A DNA stretch of 64,000 nucleotides from Prolixibacter bellariivorans ATCC BAA-1284 (GCF_000621705.1 NZ_JHXO01000006.1:186001-250000), one strand, 5' to 3'. Numbered from the stretch's first letter, positions 16,688 through 26,464 are shown. Notes: generated by a model from the sequence alone, not told the origin. Translations and numbers: made by a program.

Positions 16688-19090
16688 TTAAAATCTGGCT
16701 CGGATTCCGATCAGGTAATTGATACCTGCCTGCGGATAATATCCATCCATCTTTTTTCTCACACCACTTTCGTAATAGGAGTAAACCCATGCATTGCTTT
16801 CGTACATGGCATTAAAGATGTTGTTTACCATAACAGAAAGAGTTAATTCCTTGAAGAGATTGGTGGGGATGTGATAATCGGCTTTTAGGTTACTAAAGAA
16901 GTAAGCATTAAGCTTCCGGTTTTCCGATGAAGTGTTGTCGATGTATTGTTTCCCGACATAGTGGGACGAAAAGTTCACTGAAAACGCCTTCGCTGGTTGC
17001 CAGTTGATCTTACTTCCTGCAACGACATCCGGAGAAAAGGCAATATCTGTTGTTCCCAGGTAATTGGAAATCTGTTGTCCCCAGTTATCCCAATCGTCAA
17101 CATATTCCGTGAAGTCTTTAATCTTATTCCGGCTGAAGGTAGCATTGGCATCCCACCTGAGTGATTTACATATTCTCCATCCTCCGGTTAATTCGATTCC
17201 TGCACGGTAACTATTCGGTGCATTGGTCATAATGGCTGAACCAACATCGTTGATTTCGCCCGTCAGGATAAGCTGATTGACATAATCCATGAAATAGAGA
17301 TTGACACCGAAAGCGAAGTTCGTCGACCGGAAATTATAACCTGCTTCATAGTCGTTCAGCGTTTCCGATGTGGGTACCGGGCCATTCGGGTCAGCGTCTT
17401 TATAGTTACTGCGGTTCGGTTCGCGATGTGCTTTTGCGAAGGATACATACAGTTTGTTGCGATCGTTTGGCGAGTAATAGAGTCCTACTTTCGGGTTGAA
17501 AAAGTCGAAATAGTGATTTTGTGTTAAGTCGCGCAGATCATCGTCATTGCCATCAATTTTGTAACTGATGTGCCGGTACTGGATATCGATGTAGGCATTC
17601 AGTCTTGATGAGAATTGATGGTTTAGCTTTCCATATACGTTGTAATCCGTCTTTAGTCCGGTGGAATAGTACCATTGGTGGTTAATTGGATTTTCGCCGT
17701 AATACCGGGCCCAAATTACCTTTCCAAAATGGCGGCCGTCATATTGGTTGCATGCACCTCCCAGTGTCATGTTATTTTTCCCCTTGTTGTAATTTAATGA
17801 AAAGGTTGTTCCGTAGAAATCATTATTCAGCCATTTCCGGCGCACCAAATCTGTCGATTGCACCTGCGTGCCACCAATGGTCGGGGATGTCATCAGGTAA
17901 TCTGAAAAGCTTTGGTCTGGCTTGTATTCCTCGTAATAGCCACGGCCGTAAGTATAGTGCAATGCAGCGTTCAGGTTAAGATACTCATTAAAACGATGAG
18001 AGTAGAGCAGCTGATAATTATCCTGCCAGTAATTGTCGGTTTCGTTATTGTAGTAATGCACCTTCCCCTGGGAGTCGGTATACTCGCCGGCCGGATTATA
18101 TCTGCGGTTTGTAGCCAGCATATCGGATGGAATTCCATACCATGCCTGGTATGTTTTCTCCACACCTGAGAAGATGTTGACCTTCAGAATCGACTTGGCG
18201 GTGTAATATCCGCCTGAGACATAATATGATTTCAAATCAGACCATCCCCGGTCGATATAGCCGTCAGAAGTGATTTTAGAAAGCCGGGCATCAAAAGAGA
18301 ATTTACCATTCAACAAACCGGTTCCGGCCGATACCGTATTTTTGAAGGTGTTGAAAGAACCGGCAGAAGAATTGACTTCCGCGTAAGCATCTTTATTAAG
18401 GTTGTTGGTTTGCATGTTGATGGTTGCACCAAAAGCTCCGGCACCATTGGTTGATGTTCCCACACCACGTTGAACCTGCACATTTTGGAGTGATGAAGCC
18501 AGGTCGGGCAAATCTACCCAGTACACTCCATGCGACTCGGCATCGTTTACCGGAATCCCATTCACCGTTACGTTGATACGATTGGCATCGGTTCCCCTTA
18601 TCCGGAAGCCGGTATAGCCAATTCCAGTCCCGGCATCAGATGTGGTCACCAACGAGGGTGTCATGCTCAGCAAATAGGGAATATCTTGTCCCATGTTCTG
18701 CTCTTCAATGCTCTTTTTCGTTACATCCGAATAAGCAACGGGCGTTTTGTCGCCTGCCCGCGTGGCCGAAACAATGACCTCGTCGGCCAGCACAGCCGAG
18801 GGCTTCATGGTAATGGTGATTAAGTCTTTTTCTGGCAAGGTAATTTTTCTGGCTATTGGTTGATAGCCCAGGTAGGAAACCTTCAGCTCATAGTTCCCCG
18901 GTTTTAATCCGTCAAAACTGAATTTTCCGTTTTGGTCCGTCGGCATCCCGACAAATGTGTTTTCAATAACAACATTGGCCCCAATCAGCGGTTGGCCCTT
19001 TTCGTTTTCCACACGTCCATTCAGCGTGTTCTGTGCATTCGCTGAAAAGAAAATCAGCTGCAGCATCCATAAAGCAAGAATTTTTTTCAT
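16688..19090 (-). CDS. TonB-dependent outer-membrane receptor, probable thiamine importer
   Basis: 800 residues from the ATG at 19090, the first codon of a clear signal peptide (MKKILALWMLQLIFFSANAQ). Next come a CarboxypepD_reg domain (about 20-95; GQPLIGANVVIENTFVGMPT), a plug (about 115-225; FRIRGTDANRINVTVNGIPV) and a 22-strand barrel ending in aromatic residues (IGIRARF). Such receptors bring substrates across the outer membrane using TonB-ExbBD energy. The leader carries a TPP riboswitch, so the substrate is most likely thiamine or a phosphate ester of it. No pnuT or thi gene lies beside it. An upstream extension to 19309 would cover the riboswitch and is rejected. Confidence 0.9.
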   Translation of the reverse strand: MKKILALWMLQLIFFSANAQNTLNGRVENEKGQPLIGANVVIENTFVGMPTDQNGKFSFDGLKPGNYELKVSYLGYQPIARKITLPEKDLITITMKPSAVLADEVIVSATRAGDKTPVAYSDVTKKSIEEQNMGQDIPYLLSMTPSLVTTSDAGTGIGYTGFRIRGTDANRINVTVNGIPVNDAESHGVYWVDLPDLASSLQNVQVQRGVGTSTNGAGAFGATINMQTNNLNKDAYAEVNSSAGSFNTFKNTVSAGTGLLNGKFSFDARLSKITSDGYIDRGWSDLKSYYVSGGYYTAKSILKVNIFSGVEKTYQAWYGIPSDMLATNRRYNPAGEYTDSQGKVHYYNNETDNYWQDNYQLLYSHRFNEYLNLNAALHYTYGRGYYEEYKPDQSFSDYLMTSPTIGGTQVQSTDLVRRKWLNNDFYGTTFSLNYNKGKNNMTLGGACNQYDGRHFGKVIWARYYGENPINHQWYYSTGLKTDYNVYGKLNHQFSSRLNAYIDIQYRHISYKIDGNDDDLRDLTQNHYFDFFNPKVGLYYSPNDRNKLYVSFAKAHREPNRSNYKDADPNGPVPTSETLNDYEAGYNFRSTNFAFGVNLYFMDYVNQLILTGEINDVGSAIMTNAPNSYRAGIELTGGWRICKSLRWDANATFSRNKIKDFTEYVDDWDNWGQQISNYLGTTDIAFSPDVVAGSKINWQPAKAFSVNFSSHYVGKQYIDNTSSENRKLNAYFFSNLKADYHIPTNLFKELTLSVMVNNIFNAMYESNAWVYSYYESGVRKKMDGYYPQAGINYLIGIRARF

Positions 19091-19134
19091 TTTAAATCGG
19101 TTTTTAGATGAATAAAAACCAATGGGAGTAGAGT

Positions 19135-19213
19135 ACACATGTTCCCTTTCCGGAATTACCCGGACAGGTTCAAAGGGTATGTTCTCAGCCTGAAATTTAA
19201 GGCACCCCATTGT
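19135..19213 (-). promoter_or_regulatory. TPP riboswitch (thi box)
   Basis: On the minus strand the conserved blocks appear in order: GGGGTGCC, CTGAGA, ACCCTTTGAACCTG, CCGG...CCGG and GGGA. P1 can form from ACAATG at the 5' side with CATGTGT at the 3' side, with one bulged G. It lies 44 bases before the receptor start. No clear terminator hairpin follows, so it may act on translation. Match to the family is by eye. Confidence 0.93.
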
Positions 19214-19225
19214 TTGAAAGCGGTA

Positions 19226-19233
19226 CAAAGGTA
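19226..19233 (-). promoter_or_regulatory. -7 box for the riboswitch-receptor transcript
   Basis: Minus strand TACCTTTG, an exact TAnnTTTG, placed so that transcription starts a few bases before the riboswitch P1. No convincing -33 TTTG is seen. Confidence 0.55.
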
Positions 19234-19587
19234 TAGAAATATTTAGAATCTGTATGAATACCAGGTCGGAACTAGCATGTAGCGTCATAACCAGTGATGG
19301 AGCTGACATAAAATCAACGCAATAGAGCTACGTAAAGAAATTGTAAATACCGATAAGGGATGATGCTTGATACCAGAATTAGGAATGGTTGCTCTCTTCC
19401 TTTAATTCGTTGGATCTTGGCATTAAGGTGCAGAAATGAGTATGTTATAACACTGAAAATTTGTGGGGAAATTTGTATGTATGGACATAAAAAGGTAATA
19501 TTGCGCATACTCCTTTTTATTCTAATTGCCTTTTTACCTCACCGGAGTTTGAATGCTCCAAAATTGCTCCGGTGCAAAATGAATTAG
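19234..19587. other. Gap without a recognised gene
   Basis: 354 bases between the receptor promoter and the mltD terminator. An ORF of 75 codons on the plus strand (19360-19587) has no family signal, promoter or convincing composition. I see nothing else. Confidence 0.5.
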
Positions 19588-19620
19588 AAAAAAGAAAAGG
19601 GCTGGTTTTTGCCAGCCCTT
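19588..19620 (-). terminator. Terminator of the parA-parB-DUF5683-mltD operon
   Basis: AAGGGCTGG (19597-19605) pairs with CCAGCCCTT (19612-19620); on the minus strand a T-rich tract follows. It is 24 bases past the mltD stop. Confidence 0.85.
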
Positions 19621-19643
19621 TATTCTTTTATATCATGTATCCT

Positions 19644-21278
19644 TTATGCATTGCTTGGAATTTTCAGTTTCTGTCCGGGGCGTAAGCTCTTGGCATTACT
19701 GATGTTATTCATTTTCATGATATCGAAATTGGAAACCCCGGGAAATTTACGTGCAATCGTCCAGAGATTGTCGCCTCTGCGTACCGTGTAAATGGTATAT
19801 GGTCCGCTAACATCTACCGTTGACGTAATGGTTTTGTTTTGAGGAACTTTACCTGACTGTTTTTGCGCAAGAGTCATGGAGTTATACTGTTTGTAATGCG
19901 CTCCTTTTCCCTTTGGTACATAAACAACTAATTTTTGTCCAACGCGAATCAGGTTACGGTGAATATTATTCCAATACCTTAGCTCGGAAGCTCTTACGTG
20001 GAACCACTCAGCAATAAATCCCACATTATCACCTCTTTTTACAGTATAATAAACTTTGTCTTTACCTGCGACGTCACCTGGGGTGAAGTATGAATAATGC
20101 CGGCTGGGAACAACAATTTTGTTGTTGGGGAAGAATTTATCGCGATTGTATGCGAAAACAAACGATTCCTTATCGATGAAATCCGAAGTCTTGTTGGCCG
20201 GAATCTTCAGTGTGTATGGCTTTTTTGCTGTCGCCGGAATAATGTCCCTGCGATATTGCGGGTTTAAATCACGAAGCTCTTCTACCGGAATATTTAGCAC
20301 CGCTGAAACCTGTTGGAAGTTGAGATAATTATGAACCTGAATGGTATCTGTTACAATATCAAACGAAGGTTCTGTGGGAGACAGATGATGCTCTTTTGCA
20401 TAGTTCATCACATACGCAGCGGCAATAAATGCCGGCACGTAACCACGGGTTTCGCGTGGAAGGTGGTAGTAGATTTTCCAGTAATTTCGGGCGCCACCGG
20501 AACGGCGAATCGCTTTGTTTACATTACCCGGACCACAGTTATAGGCCGCAATTACCAGATGCCAGTCGCCATAAATATTGTACAGATCCTGGAGGTATTT
20601 GGCCGCTGCTTCCGTTGATTTCACCGGGTCGCGACGTTCGTCAACATATGAATTGATTTCCAGTCCTAACATTTTACCCGTTCCGTACATAAACTGCCAC
20701 AGACCGCAGGCACCAGCCCGGGAGAAAGCTCTCGGATTCAATGCCGATTCAATGATAGCCATGTATTTCAATTCCAGTGGCAGATTATATTTGTCGAGAA
20801 TCTGCTCGAATATCGGGAAGTAATAATTGGCCAGCCCCAGCATCACTTTTACCTGGTCACGCCGTTTGATAGTGTAGAGCGTGATAAAATTCTTGACTGT
20901 ATTGTTGTACGAAAGATCGATGTACGAATTAATATCCTGAAGCCTGCTGATGTATACTGAATCAGGAAGTGCTTTCTTCAGTGAGTCAGGTAGCGTATTG
21001 TAACTGAGACTATCGAATTCGAAGGCATTCTGGACATACCAGGAGTTGACCATCGAATCCAATTTCTGTGCTTCGAGTTCGCTTAAATCTTCGTTCGGGA
21101 GGGTATAGGTCTTGTCGTAACCATTGTCGACGGTGTCGAGCTTGGTAACAGCAATAAATTTTGCCTTCTTTAAATCGTAATCGCGGCTGGTCTTGGAATC
21201 ATCCTTAGCAACCAATGTTGCCGGGAGCAATCCCGCAAATGCCACGAGTATGGTAATTTTCTTCCACTTTCCCATCAT
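19644..21278 (-). CDS. mltD: Membrane-bound lytic murein transglycosylase D with two LysM domains
   Basis: 544 residues. A signal peptide (ITILVAFAGLLPATLVAK) is followed by a helical region, then an SLT domain with catalytic Glu177 in IIESALNPRAFSRAGACGLW and the later AAYNCGPGNVNKAI. Two LysM modules lie at the C-terminus (YTVKRGDNVGFIAEWF and YTVRRGDNLWTIARKF, each ending in PGQKL- or VGQKL-type). It cleaves peptidoglycan with formation of 1,6-anhydro ends. Last gene of an operon with parA and parB, a common order in Bacteroidota. No lipobox cysteine is apparent. Confidence 0.92.
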   Translation of the reverse strand: MMGKWKKITILVAFAGLLPATLVAKDDSKTSRDYDLKKAKFIAVTKLDTVDNGYDKTYTLPNEDLSELEAQKLDSMVNSWYVQNAFEFDSLSYNTLPDSLKKALPDSVYISRLQDINSYIDLSYNNTVKNFITLYTIKRRDQVKVMLGLANYYFPIFEQILDKYNLPLELKYMAIIESALNPRAFSRAGACGLWQFMYGTGKMLGLEINSYVDERRDPVKSTEAAAKYLQDLYNIYGDWHLVIAAYNCGPGNVNKAIRRSGGARNYWKIYYHLPRETRGYVPAFIAAAYVMNYAKEHHLSPTEPSFDIVTDTIQVHNYLNFQQVSAVLNIPVEELRDLNPQYRRDIIPATAKKPYTLKIPANKTSDFIDKESFVFAYNRDKFFPNNKIVVPSRHYSYFTPGDVAGKDKVYYTVKRGDNVGFIAEWFHVRASELRYWNNIHRNLIRVGQKLVVYVPKGKGAHYKQYNSMTLAQKQSGKVPQNKTITSTVDVSGPYTIYTVRRGDNLWTIARKFPGVSNFDIMKMNNISNAKSLRPGQKLKIPSNA

Positions 21279-21286
21279 ATCGTTCT

Positions 21287-21946
21287 CTAAAATTTGATGT
21301 TGACCTTCACGCCAACTGCTTGCCTGCCGTAATAGTTCATTGGTAGAGGTTCTACCCTCATACTTAAATCATCACTGATGTCATAATCGAAAAAGTTAGC
21401 ATCAACGCTCGCATCAATGATATTCAACACATGCAATGCAAACATACCAATAATTGTTAAATCCCTGTTTCTCCGATAAAAATCTTTGCCGCTTTGCAGC
21501 TGCTTGGTTACATAAGTAAAATGTGTGGAGTTGGTCAGATCGATAGACGGATTATTGATGAATTTATCAAGGTATGCCTTGTCTTTAGCCGTCATTTGAC
21601 TTGGACTACTATACTGCGATATGGTACGGTAGGCTTCAAAATAATCGTTGTATAAATTATTATTCCAACTAAATCCATATATCAAACCAGCAAAACCTCC
21701 GTAAATAATCGGAAGTTTCCAGTATTTTCGATTATATATCTGACCAAGACCTGGAAACAGGGCCGAATATATTGACGCTTTTTTCGGTGAATGCTTTTTG
21801 TGATAGAGACTTTCAGAAATCTTCACACTGTCATTCGCCGTTTTCAGCACCTGTGCCTGGCTTGCTAAACTACCCCCCAACAGGCATATGATGATAAGTA
21901 GCCCCGATAAAACTTTTTTCAAAATGTCGATTCTTTTTTCCGACAC
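21287..21946 (-). CDS. DUF5683 membrane protein
   Basis: 219 residues with a signal peptide or first helix (VLSGLLIIICLLGGSLASQA) and the family hallmark KKASIYSALFPGLGQIYNRK followed by a hydrophobic GGFAGLIYGF segment. DUF5683 proteins are found with parAB and mltD in Bacteroidota; their role is not known, and the wall-and-partition context only suggests an envelope role. It lies 4 bases after parB and 8 before mltD. Confidence 0.85.
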   Translation of the reverse strand: MSEKRIDILKKVLSGLLIIICLLGGSLASQAQVLKTANDSVKISESLYHKKHSPKKASIYSALFPGLGQIYNRKYWKLPIIYGGFAGLIYGFSWNNNLYNDYFEAYRTISQYSSPSQMTAKDKAYLDKFINNPSIDLTNSTHFTYVTKQLQSGKDFYRRNRDLTIIGMFALHVLNIIDASVDANFFDYDISDDLSMRVEPLPMNYYGRQAVGVKVNIKF

Positions 21947-21950
21947 AAAT

Positions 21951-22826
21951 TTAGGAATTCAGTCTGTCAAAAATGCCAATGATCCGCTCTAATTCCTTTG
22001 GATCGGAAAAAGGAATAACAATTTTGCCTTTTCCTTTGTCATTTATTTTAAAATCGACACTGGTATTGAAGTATTTCGCCAGGTGAGTTTTCAGTTGACC
22101 ATATTCTTCCGGGAAACTTTGTGTTTTCTTGGGGGCGGCATTTCCTTCACCGTCGTCTGAATTGATTTTCCGAACGATTTCTTCCACTTTACGCACCGAA
22201 AAATCATACTTAACGATCTGCTTGAAAATCATTACCTGCGTTTCCGGTTCGGCAATGTTTACCAACGCGCGGGCGTGTCCCATACTGATTTCCTGCTCAC
22301 GAATACCTTTTTGGATAAGAGCGGGTAGACGCAACAAGCGCAGGTAATTTGATACAGTGGAACGCTTTTTCCCAACACGCTCACTCAGACTTTCCTGTGT
22401 AAGCTGACACTCTTCAATAAGTCGTTGATAACTGAGGGCTACCTCAATTGCATCCAGGTCTTCACGCTGGATGTTTTCGACCAAAGCCAACTCCAGCATC
22501 TCTTCATCGCCGGCTTCCCTGACAAAGGCTGGAACCTTTTCCAACCCAGCAAGTTTTGCTGCTCTGAATCTCCGTTCTCCGGCAATGATTTGGTACTGGT
22601 CATCGTTTAATTTCCGAAGTGTTAATGGCTGAATAATTCCAATTTCACGAATGGAACTTGCCAGTTCTTCGAGTGCTTCCTGGTCAAAATTGGTCCTGGG
22701 CTGAAACGGATTAGCCTGAATTTTCGATAATTCAACTTCATTCGATACTGAGGTCGCTTCCTTTACCTGATCGGCATCATCAATCAAAGCACCCAGTCCT
22801 CTTCCCAGAGCATTTCGTTTGGCCAT
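21951..22826 (-). CDS. parB: Chromosome-partitioning protein ParB
   Basis: 291 residues. The N-terminal CTP-binding ParB/Srx domain shows NPFQPRTNFD and the nucleotide-pocket motif GERRFRAAK, then a helix-turn-helix domain (LTQESLSERVGKKRSTVSNY) that reads parS, and a C-terminal dimer domain after about 225. It spreads as a CTP-gated clamp from parS and works with ParA. It follows parA by 32 bases. Confidence 0.95.
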   Translation of the reverse strand: MAKRNALGRGLGALIDDADQVKEATSVSNEVELSKIQANPFQPRTNFDQEALEELASSIREIGIIQPLTLRKLNDDQYQIIAGERRFRAAKLAGLEKVPAFVREAGDEEMLELALVENIQREDLDAIEVALSYQRLIEECQLTQESLSERVGKKRSTVSNYLRLLRLPALIQKGIREQEISMGHARALVNIAEPETQVMIFKQIVKYDFSVRKVEEIVRKINSDDGEGNAAPKKTQSFPEEYGQLKTHLAKYFNTSVDFKINDKGKGKIVIPFSDPKELERIIGIFDRLNS

Positions 22827-22858
22827 AATTCAGAAATTAAATAATGATTAGATTGATT

Positions 22859-23659
22859 TTATTGTTCGACAGCTTGTTTGCTGTTGAGTTTTGTCATTTC
22901 GTTGTTTTGCAATAATTCACGGGCCAGGTTCAGGTAGCTGATGGCACCTTTCGAACTGGCGTCGTATGAAATTGCCGGTACACCATAACTTGGAGCTTCA
23001 GACAACTTAATGTTCCGTGCAATAATGGTTTCGAAAACCATATCCTGGAAATGCCGTTTTACCTCTTCATAAACCTGGTTCGACAGGTTGAGACGAGCAT
23101 CGTACATTGTCAGAAGGAAACCTTCAATTTCCAGCTGTTGGTTCAACCGATTTTGAATGATTTTAATAGTATTGAGCAGTTTTCCCAATCCTTCCAGTGC
23201 AAAATACTCACATTGAACCGGGATGATTACTGAATCGGCAGCTGTTAAAGCGTTCACAGTAATCAGTCCGAGAGAAGGAGAACAGTCAATTAAAATAAAA
23301 TCATAATCATCGCGGACTTTCTCCAAAACATGTTTCATCACCATCTCTCTGTTTGGGCGGTTAAGCATTTCAATTTCTGCTCCAACCAAATCGATGTGTG
23401 AAGGAAGAAGTTCAAGATTTTCTGTTTCAGTCTTCAGAATCGTCTTGTGCGGATCGACGTCGTCCACAATACATTCGTAAATGCTCGTGGTTACGTTGCG
23501 AACGTCGAATCCTACACCAGACGTTGCGTTTGCCTGGGGGTCGGCATCGATAATCAGTACCTTCTGCTCCAGTACAGCAAGGCTTGCCGCAAGGTTGATT
23601 GCCGTGGTTGTTTTACCCACGCCGCCCTTTTGGTTCGCTAATGCAATAATCTTTCCCAT
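22859..23659 (-). CDS. parA: Chromosome-partitioning ATPase ParA (Soj)
   Basis: 266 residues. The deviant Walker A KGGVGKTTT sits at residues 10-18, giving the signature lysine Lys10 and Lys15; Walker A' (DADPQANAT) and Walker B (FILIDCSPSLG) are intact. There is no N-terminal helix-turn-helix, so this is the chromosomal Soj type and not a plasmid ParA with its own repressor domain. It heads an operon parA-parB-DUF5683-mltD. Confidence 0.95.
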   Translation of the reverse strand: MGKIIALANQKGGVGKTTTAINLAASLAVLEQKVLIIDADPQANATSGVGFDVRNVTTSIYECIVDDVDPHKTILKTETENLELLPSHIDLVGAEIEMLNRPNREMVMKHVLEKVRDDYDFILIDCSPSLGLITVNALTAADSVIIPVQCEYFALEGLGKLLNTIKIIQNRLNQQLEIEGFLLTMYDARLNLSNQVYEEVKRHFQDMVFETIIARNIKLSEAPSYGVPAISYDASSKGAISYLNLARELLQNNEMTKLNSKQAVEQ

Positions 23660-23688
23660 TACGTTTGTTTTGGATTAAGAATGTTCGT

Positions 23689-23696
23689 CAAATTTA
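23689..23696 (-). promoter_or_regulatory. -7 box for the parA operon
   Basis: Minus strand TAAATTTG, an exact TAnnTTTG, 29 bases before the parA ATG. The -33 element is not clear. Confidence 0.5.
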
Positions 23697-23745
23697 AAAA
23701 TTTACATGTAAACAGATAAATGAAGAACGGAATCGGCAGGCATAG

Positions 23746-23775
23746 ATTGTTAATAACCCTGTCTTTATTAACAAT
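23746..23775. repeat. 11-bp inverted repeat upstream of parA
   Basis: ATTGTTAATAA, eight bases, then TTATTAACAAT: a perfect inverted repeat about 90 bases before parA. There is no T-tract fitting a terminator, so it may be a protein site. About 70 bases further, GCGTGGAAC occurs twice (23846-23854 and 23870-23878), each close to half of the parS consensus. Confidence 0.4.
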
Positions 23776-23928
23776 TTCTCGATCAGTAAAGGGGTGGTAT
23801 CTTGATAAGTGTCAGTTAAACAGAGTGTAAGTGTTTTTTATTTGAGCGTGGAACGTTGATAAATTTTTTGCGTGGAACATCACCGCAGTTGACGTGATAT
23901 TCATTATCCTAACTTTAAAACGGAAGGT

Positions 23929-26421
23929 CTACATTGGATCTACATCGATGTTGATTTGAACTCCGGAATTTCCCGGTTGGGTTTTGACTTCATCCAAAAT
24001 TTCCTGCAGCTTTTTTTTGGCACTAACGATGGAAATTTCACGTTCAATTTTTAGCCAGAATTGCTTGATGTACCAGTTTTGTATTCGGTTAATTACCGGA
24101 TCTTCCGGTCCCAGAACACGACTACGGAATGAACGTTTCAGCATGCTGGCCAGTTGATTGGCAATTCGTTCGACTTCGCGCTTGTCGCGATGTTTCAGCA
24201 CCAGGCCGATCAACCGGTAGTATGGGGGATATTTGAAATGCTTTCGCTCGGCGAGCTGTCCCTTATACATTCCTAAATAGTCATTTTGAATGACTTGCTG
24301 AATGATGTGATGGTCTGGCTCCGACGTCTGAATAATTACTTTTCCCTGGCGATATTTCCGACCTGCACGACCGCTCACCTGCGCCATTAATTGGTAACTG
24401 CGTTCGTACGCTCTGAAATCGGGATAATTGAGCAGGTTGTCGGCATTCAGAATTCCAACCACACTCACGTTCTGAAAATCGAGTCCTTTGGTAACCATTT
24501 GCGTGCCAATTAGGATATCGATTTTTCCCGAATCATAATCATGGATGATCTTTTCGAATGATTTTCTTGCCCGTGTCGTATCCAAATCCATGCGGGCTAT
24601 TCTGGCCTCAGGGAAAATAAGGGAGACTTCGTCTTCAATTTTTTCGGTCCCGAATCCTTTGGTGTTAATTTCATTGCTACCGCAGGCCTGGCAATTGGTT
24701 GGGTGATGAATGGTATACCCACAATAATGACAAACCAGCGAATTGTTGTGTTTGTGGTAGGTCAAACTAACGTCGCAATGTTTGCATTTAGGAACCCAGC
24801 CACAGGTTTTACATTCGATGAACGGAGCAAAACCACGACGATTCTGGAACAAAATAACCTGTTCATTTGCTTCCAGCGCTTTTTCAATTTCCTCGAAGAG
24901 CAGTGGCGTAAAGTGTCCCCGCATTTGCTTCCGTTTGTAGGCATCCCGCAAATCGGCCGTAAGTATTTTCGGCAGTTCAATTTGCTTAAAACGTTCCGAA
25001 AGCTCTACCAATCCATATTTCCCCGAAAGGGCATTGAAGTACGATTCGATAGCGGGTGTGGCAGTACCCAATAAAACGCGGGCTCCCGTCAGATGGCTTA
25101 AAACAATTGCCGCATCTCGAGCATGGTAACGCGGAGCCGGATCGAACTGCTTATAGGAATTTTCGTGCTCTTCATCCACAATGATCAATCCGGGGAACCG
25201 GTATGGAAGAAAGACAGAAGAACGGGCACCAATAATAACCTGATATTGGTTCTCATCGGATTCCGGATCAAAATTTAGAACCTTGTTCCAGATTTCCACC
25301 CGTTCGGCATCGTTGAAACGGCTGTGGTAAATTCCGGCTTTGTCGCCAAAAACCTGCTTCAATCGCTGTACAATTTGAGTTGTCAGGGCGATTTCGGGCA
25401 GGAGGTACAAAACCTGTTTATTTTCCTGAATATATTTCTTTATGAGACGGATATAAATTTCAGTCTTTCCACTGGAAGTCACCCCGTGAAGCAAGGTGAC
25501 CTGCTTTTCCTCGAGATTTTGCTCAATTTCGGCGTAAGCCTGTTCTTGTGCCTGACTTAATTCAAATCCTTCCCGGATATTTCCGGCGTACTGACTGAGG
25601 CGGTCGACCCGTCTTTCAGCAAGCTCAAATACTCCCTTTTTTATGAGTGTATTCAGTGTAGCGGTTGTTGTTCCCACTTTTTCCAACAGACGTTTCTTGC
25701 TGTATTCTGGTATTGCCTCCTCATTTCCGAATCGGGTATATTCCAGAAACCGCATCAACAGCTCTTGTTGTTTGGGCGCCCGCGATAAATCATCAACCAG
25801 TTCAGTCAGCCGGCTTTCGCCTGAATATGCTTCTGCCAGCCGAACAAAGGTTTCTGTTCTTGGCTTGTATCCTGAGCGCAATGATTCTTCTACCGAGATA
25901 GCGCCGCGACTTAACAACGACTTAATGACAGAATAAGCATTCCCTTTTTCATCGGCACGGTTCAAATCAGATACCGAAGATATTTTCCGGATACGAAGAA
26001 AAGTTAAAATCAGACGCTCCCGGGAAGACAAGTCGTTTTTATCTTCCTCAAATTCCGGATTGAAAATAACCCTTGTTTCACTTTCCAGTTTTAATCCGGA
26101 CGGAAGAGCTGCCTTCATTACTTCGCCCAACGAACAGTGATAGTAAGAGGCAATCCATTCCCAAAATTCGAACAATTCCGGATGAACGACCGGTTGCTTG
26201 TCCAGCACCGTTTCAATGGATTTGATCTCATAACCCGATGGTTCTTCGTTGTGGATTCGGTGAATCAGTGCGGAATAGAATTTTTTCTTTCCAAACTGCA
26301 CAATGACGCGCACTCCAGGTTGCAGCTCGCCATTCATCTCTTCCGGAACCGAATAGGTAAATTTTCCCGGTAACGGAAGAGGCAGAATAACATCGACAAA
26401 GCGCTGTGGGTGGTGTATCAT
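23929..26421 (-). CDS. priA: Primosomal replication-restart helicase PriA
   Basis: 830 residues from the ATG at 26421; the longer frame begins at a TTG with no family match. N-terminal 3'-DNA-binding domain (RFVDVILPLPLPGKFTYSVP), then Walker A GVTSSGKTE, the DEEH box, and the zinc-binding cysteine cluster (CKTCGW, CKHCDVS, CHYCGY, CQACGS) with helicase motifs V-VI (GTQMVTKGLDF, QVSGRAGR). It reloads the replisome at stalled forks. It is probably transcribed alone. Confidence 0.95.
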   Translation of the reverse strand: MIHHPQRFVDVILPLPLPGKFTYSVPEEMNGELQPGVRVIVQFGKKKFYSALIHRIHNEEPSGYEIKSIETVLDKQPVVHPELFEFWEWIASYYHCSLGEVMKAALPSGLKLESETRVIFNPEFEEDKNDLSSRERLILTFLRIRKISSVSDLNRADEKGNAYSVIKSLLSRGAISVEESLRSGYKPRTETFVRLAEAYSGESRLTELVDDLSRAPKQQELLMRFLEYTRFGNEEAIPEYSKKRLLEKVGTTTATLNTLIKKGVFELAERRVDRLSQYAGNIREGFELSQAQEQAYAEIEQNLEEKQVTLLHGVTSSGKTEIYIRLIKKYIQENKQVLYLLPEIALTTQIVQRLKQVFGDKAGIYHSRFNDAERVEIWNKVLNFDPESDENQYQVIIGARSSVFLPYRFPGLIIVDEEHENSYKQFDPAPRYHARDAAIVLSHLTGARVLLGTATPAIESYFNALSGKYGLVELSERFKQIELPKILTADLRDAYKRKQMRGHFTPLLFEEIEKALEANEQVILFQNRRGFAPFIECKTCGWVPKCKHCDVSLTYHKHNNSLVCHYCGYTIHHPTNCQACGSNEINTKGFGTEKIEDEVSLIFPEARIARMDLDTTRARKSFEKIIHDYDSGKIDILIGTQMVTKGLDFQNVSVVGILNADNLLNYPDFRAYERSYQLMAQVSGRAGRKYRQGKVIIQTSEPDHHIIQQVIQNDYLGMYKGQLAERKHFKYPPYYRLIGLVLKHRDKREVERIANQLASMLKRSFRSRVLGPEDPVINRIQNWYIKQFWLKIEREISIVSAKKKLQEILDEVKTQPGNSGVQINIDVDPM

Positions 26422-26464
26422 TGACGTAAAAACAGTTTGAAGCAAAACTAATTGATTTCCCTAA

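Noticed and set aside
19091-19309. N-terminal extension of the TonB receptor reading frame
   Set aside because: It reads through the TPP riboswitch; the signal peptide starts at 19090.
19360-19587. 75-codon plus-strand ORF
   Set aside because: No recognisable domain, no promoter box, and it runs into the mltD terminator region.
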